DNA of 64,000 nt from Stereocaulon alpinum (taxonomy: Eukaryota; Ascomycota; Lecanoromycetes; Lecanorales; Stereocaulaceae). The notes below the pieces were generated by a model. The model did no database searches and was not told the DNA's origin. It was given only the letters and a program-made list of their open reading frames with translations. The stretch spans positions 89,642 to 153,641 of the forward strand of contig JAEUBA010000079.1 of NCBI GenBank assembly GCA_018257865.1, read 5' to 3'. Made by a program: the position numbers and the translations under genes. Positions 60,404 to 64,000 of the stretch are shown here, piece by piece. How positions within the stretch are numbered: the first letter of the stretch is position 1; each line of letters opens with the position of its first letter.

Positions 60404-63400
60404 ATTAGACCCGCAGGCAGTATTATCTAAGCTATACGATAATTACTTTTATATTATATATTTAATAGCTATATATTCGATTACTAATAGCTTAATTCCG
60501 TTAGGCTTCCTCCCGCCTAAGCTTTATACTCTATCGATCTATCCTCTATCCCCTCCGTAGTATCCTTAGTAGCCTACTCCTTAAGTTCTTCTCCTATTAG
60601 AGCAATATTTAAATATACTATTTTATTATCTATAATCTACCTTTCTACTAACTTACTCTACTCTTCTACGTCTATAATACGATTCTCTTCCTAAAGCTCC
60701 TTACTTATTTATAGGCCGGCCTCCTTACGTATACGCTTAAAGTCCTATATTAAAAATACTCGGATTTCTGTTATATCCGTTAAGTTATAACTGTAGGTAA
60801 GGGAAGCTAAAAAACTATTATTATTTCTAGACTCTAAATTAGTCTCGTTAAGACACCTATTATTAAATAGTTCTTTAGTCTTAATTTTAGTATTAGCTGA
60901 TAATATATACCTATAATTATATCTTATATATACTATATATTCTTTATCTCTTCTATACTCTTCTTTTTAGCTTATTATACTAGTATTATCTATTCCTAAC
61001 TCCTCTAAAACGCTCTAAAAGTCCGGTTAATTCTTTAGATCTTCTAGGGAATTCTTAAATATATTAGTAACTAGTAGTCGACGGTTCTTACCCTACCTAT
61101 TCGTATAGTAGTAGTCTATTATTTAATAATAAAGTATTCCTATAACTATCCGCCTTCTAAAATTACCTATATTATACTATACGTTTCTTATATATTCGTA
61201 TATAGCTTAAGGTTTTATCAGCTTATAGGTTATTCTTTAAGTATTAGGTTAACTTACTACTAACTAATATACTATCCTATCTCTTAATCCTACGGGAGCT
61301 ATATTCGTATTCTTCGAACATATAATAAAGCGCTATTATAACGAAAATAATAGTACTAGCGGGTAAAGGGTTCTATAGATCTATACTCTTATACCTAAGT
61401 CTAATACTACTTATTACGCTAAAAAAGAAAATGCGATATAGACTTATTATAATTACCGGTACTAAAAAACGACCCTTATCTTAGACCTATCAGCTATATA
61501 TTTCGTTCTTATTTAGGAAAGAAGAATACTTATACCTTTCTCTAGATCCGCAAAAGTAAATTATATATTAAATAGTAGGTTCGATATAATATTCTTCTAG
61601 TCCTTAATTATTTAGTATAGCTATTCTACTACTATTTTAATAGTTAATCTTATTCTCCTTATTATAAAACTTCTGAATTCGCTTAGGCTGTCTAGAAGCT
61701 GCGAAAATGTTAGCTAATATATAGTATTAGATAAATAGGTAGGGGTTTAGGAGTATTAACCTTACGAGCTTCTTTAGGAGTTAGTATATTACTAGAGGTA
61801 TCTAAATTACTAATAACTTAAGGCCCCTTCGTCCTTTAGAGCTTAGCCTTCTATTCTCTCTATATTCTTATTATAAGGTTACTTAGAGCTACTGGGTCTT
61901 ATTCTAGCTATAGTAATAGGCTATTAGTATTATTACTACTTATAATCTTAGAGATAAATATAGGCTTCGTTACGTAGAAGATATATTAATATTCCTATAA
62001 GGAATAGTATCTTTGCGCTTAGCGACGCTTAGAACTACCCTAAGTAATAGGTCCTGCCGCCTCCTCTATAGCCGCCTCCTTATATTTATCTTCAGGTTTA
62101 ATATTAGATATATATATAGGTATAGGTAACGAAGTCGATAATAGTCTAGGCTATATCCTTTTAGATAACGGAACTTAATTATTAGGATTAGATAATCGTC
62201 CTATAGTCGTAGTACTAGAATTCGGCTACTTACGCTATATAGGTGGTATAGTACGGGTTGGCTATCGCTGCTTATATTATACTAACTATAATAATCAGTT
62301 AGTGTAAGACCTATATACTAAGGTATATATACTATTAATCTATCCTTCCGTCTGCTGATTATATTCTCTCTCGATTTTTAATATTTCCTACTAGTATATT
62401 TGAACCTATCGGTTATTATCTATTAGGGTATCTAAGTAGATCGTCTAGCACGCTAGCTATTCTACTCTATATATAAAGATATTTAGTATTATTATCCCTA
62501 TACTATCGGCTATTTTAGCTATATTTAATAAATATACGTCTCTAATTTATTATTTACTAAGCTACGTTAGTAGTTCTTAGTATTAGTATTCCCCTAAGGA
62601 CCTCGTTTTATAGTATAGTTCTATATTATTTCCTTCTTTCTATATTAGCGTATTAAATATATATATAATATTAATAGGTAACTTACGGTTTTCTTTTAGG
62701 TAATACTTATATTACTTTATAATATAGTATTAATCCTAAACGTTAACGGCTACGTCGGTTTATATTATATAGTTAATAGGTTATATCTATTATTATATAC
62801 TAATTATACTTATAACGGAGGTCTAATTTATTATATAAAAGCCTATCTTTTCTGTCTCCTAAATATAAAGTTATCTAACGGACTAAATATAGGAGTAGAG
62901 GAAAGTTATACGCCTATAATAATAGTAGGCACTAGTTTCTTCGTAGGGCTAGTTATAGGGTTATTAGAGAGTATATTAATATTATTAATACTAGTTATCT
63001 TTAAAGAGACCTCTTCTTTATATATTTATTTAGAGGTATCCTTACTAAGGTTACTATTATATCTTCGATATTTCCTAAGCTTTACTACTCTATCGCTCTC
63101 TTTAGTACTTCTCTTAGGCCCTAGCTACTTTTCTTTAATAGCCTTAATCTACTAATATATTAATACTTAGAATAAGTTACTTAGTTCGAAGCGTACCTTT
63201 CGCTTATTTACTTTAGTCTCCTAAGCTTTTTTAGTAGCTACCGCTCGTTCTACCTTTATCTTAGCTATTATTAGAAGATTTTTGTTATCTATCTAATATA
63301 TATAAGGGTCTTCGCTAGTAATAAGGTGGTATAAGGTTATTAAGGAGTATTATCTACGATAATATAGCTAGCTATAAGTAGCTAGACGAGCGAGGTCCTT

Positions 63401-64000
63401 AGGGAAGAAGGCGAAGTTTTTTAGAAAGGGGAGGCTTCTTTAGCGTATTATTATTATATTATTTTAATTAATATCGAATTAGCTTAGAGTCTATTAACTA
63501 AGTCGAATAGAAACTTAGCTAAGTTAGACTAACTTCTATCTAACTTAGATAGAATTCTATCTAAATTAAATAAAACTATCTAAGTTAAACGAAATTTTCC
63601 TACCTTTTCGAATAGTTACTATTATAACTATACCTCTAGCTATAGTTCCCCTATATAAGACGAATATCGCTGTTTTATTTATATCCTTAATAAGTATACG
63701 CTGCCTCTACCCTATTAGCCTAGGACCTTAAGACCTTAGATACTACCTACTTAAGCGTTTATTAATAAATATATACGGAGCCGGACTTACTAGATTCGCT
63801 GTAGTATATTAATAATATATACTTTACCGCCGGCTCTTAAGTTATATAGGTATAATATAGAGTTATATTATTAGCTCAACTAATTAAATTAGTTCTTTAA
63901 CTTAGTTAATAATAATTAGATACCTCCTTCCGTTTATAAGACGTCCTATAAAGAGAATCTCTACTAGTAGATATATATTAAGCTGGCGGAACTATATCCT

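Larger units (their letters stand above)
57000..64000. mobile_element. AT-rich RIP-degraded repeat block, no intact gene
   Basis: From about 57,200 to the end, whole 60-base lines contain no CA or TG dinucleotide (for example around 57421, 62641 and 63001) while TA is extremely common and CG persists. This is the direct signature of cytosine mutation at CpA on both strands, which in fungi is RIP acting on repeated DNA. Stops occur in every frame. It is therefore most likely one or several old transposons. The family cannot be identified by eye. Islands that keep CA/TG occur near 58321-58450, 59040-59350 and 59990-60130. The block continues past the window. Confidence 0.8.

Noticed and set aside
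57000..64000. CRISPR-like or origin function for the AT-rich block
   Set aside because: Eukaryotic sequence; repeats are few, tandem and unspaced, and dinucleotide loss explains the AT richness.

Overview
The window is nuclear DNA from a filamentous ascomycete (Pezizomycotina, plausibly a Dothideomycete, although the class cannot be proven from sequence alone). The reasons are: dense genes with many 45-80 nt introns (GT-AG with CTAAC/CTGAC-like branch points), fungal hallmark proteins (Cdc24, a fungal MCU, a HET-domain protein, Zn2Cys6-type regulator, several P450s), and a 7 kb AT-rich block at the right end that looks mutated by repeat-induced point mutation (RIP).

Layout. 0.1-7 kb: mitochondrial calcium uniporter, a dsRNA-binding-domain-like gene, a possible small multi-exon gene and the farnesyltransferase beta subunit RAM1, all on the minus strand. 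9-16 kb: a zinc-cluster regulator, tetra-ubiquitin UBI4 and a BRAP2/ETP1 RING ligase on the plus strand. 17-30 kb: CDC24, a SET-domain methyltransferase, a P450, a CxxCH cytochrome-c-like protein and Mn superoxide dismutase. 31-35 kb: a 64-65 bp minisatellite, two unrecognised genes and the GINS subunit PSF3. 36-47.5 kb: an MFS anion/cation symporter, a type II membrane glycosyltransferase, a cis-prenyltransferase (RER2 type), an ING-family PHD protein and a DUF1992 (DNAJC28-like) mitochondrial protein. 48-57 kb is more accessory: a HET-domain gene, a disrupted P450 and an intact P450. 57-64 kb is a RIP-degraded repeat block with no intact gene.

Most genes are single-copy housekeeping functions with no operon logic. 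Several act in connected processes: RAM1 and CDC24 (lipid-anchored small GTPases and polarity), UBI4 and ETP1 (ubiquitin), MCU, SOD2, DUF1992 protein and possibly the CxxCH protein (mitochondria). Exon-intron models were built by hand from reading frame, splice signals and family conservation; nearly every spliced model closes in frame, which is the main internal check.

The items most worth a second look are: a 762-base stop-free, splice-site-bounded segment inside the CDC24 PH domain; the fungal CxxCH protein with a GC-AG intron; the P450 with a frameshift and nonsense codon beside the RIP block; and repeat structures within the RIP block (a 15-residue coding repeat and a perfect inverted repeat).
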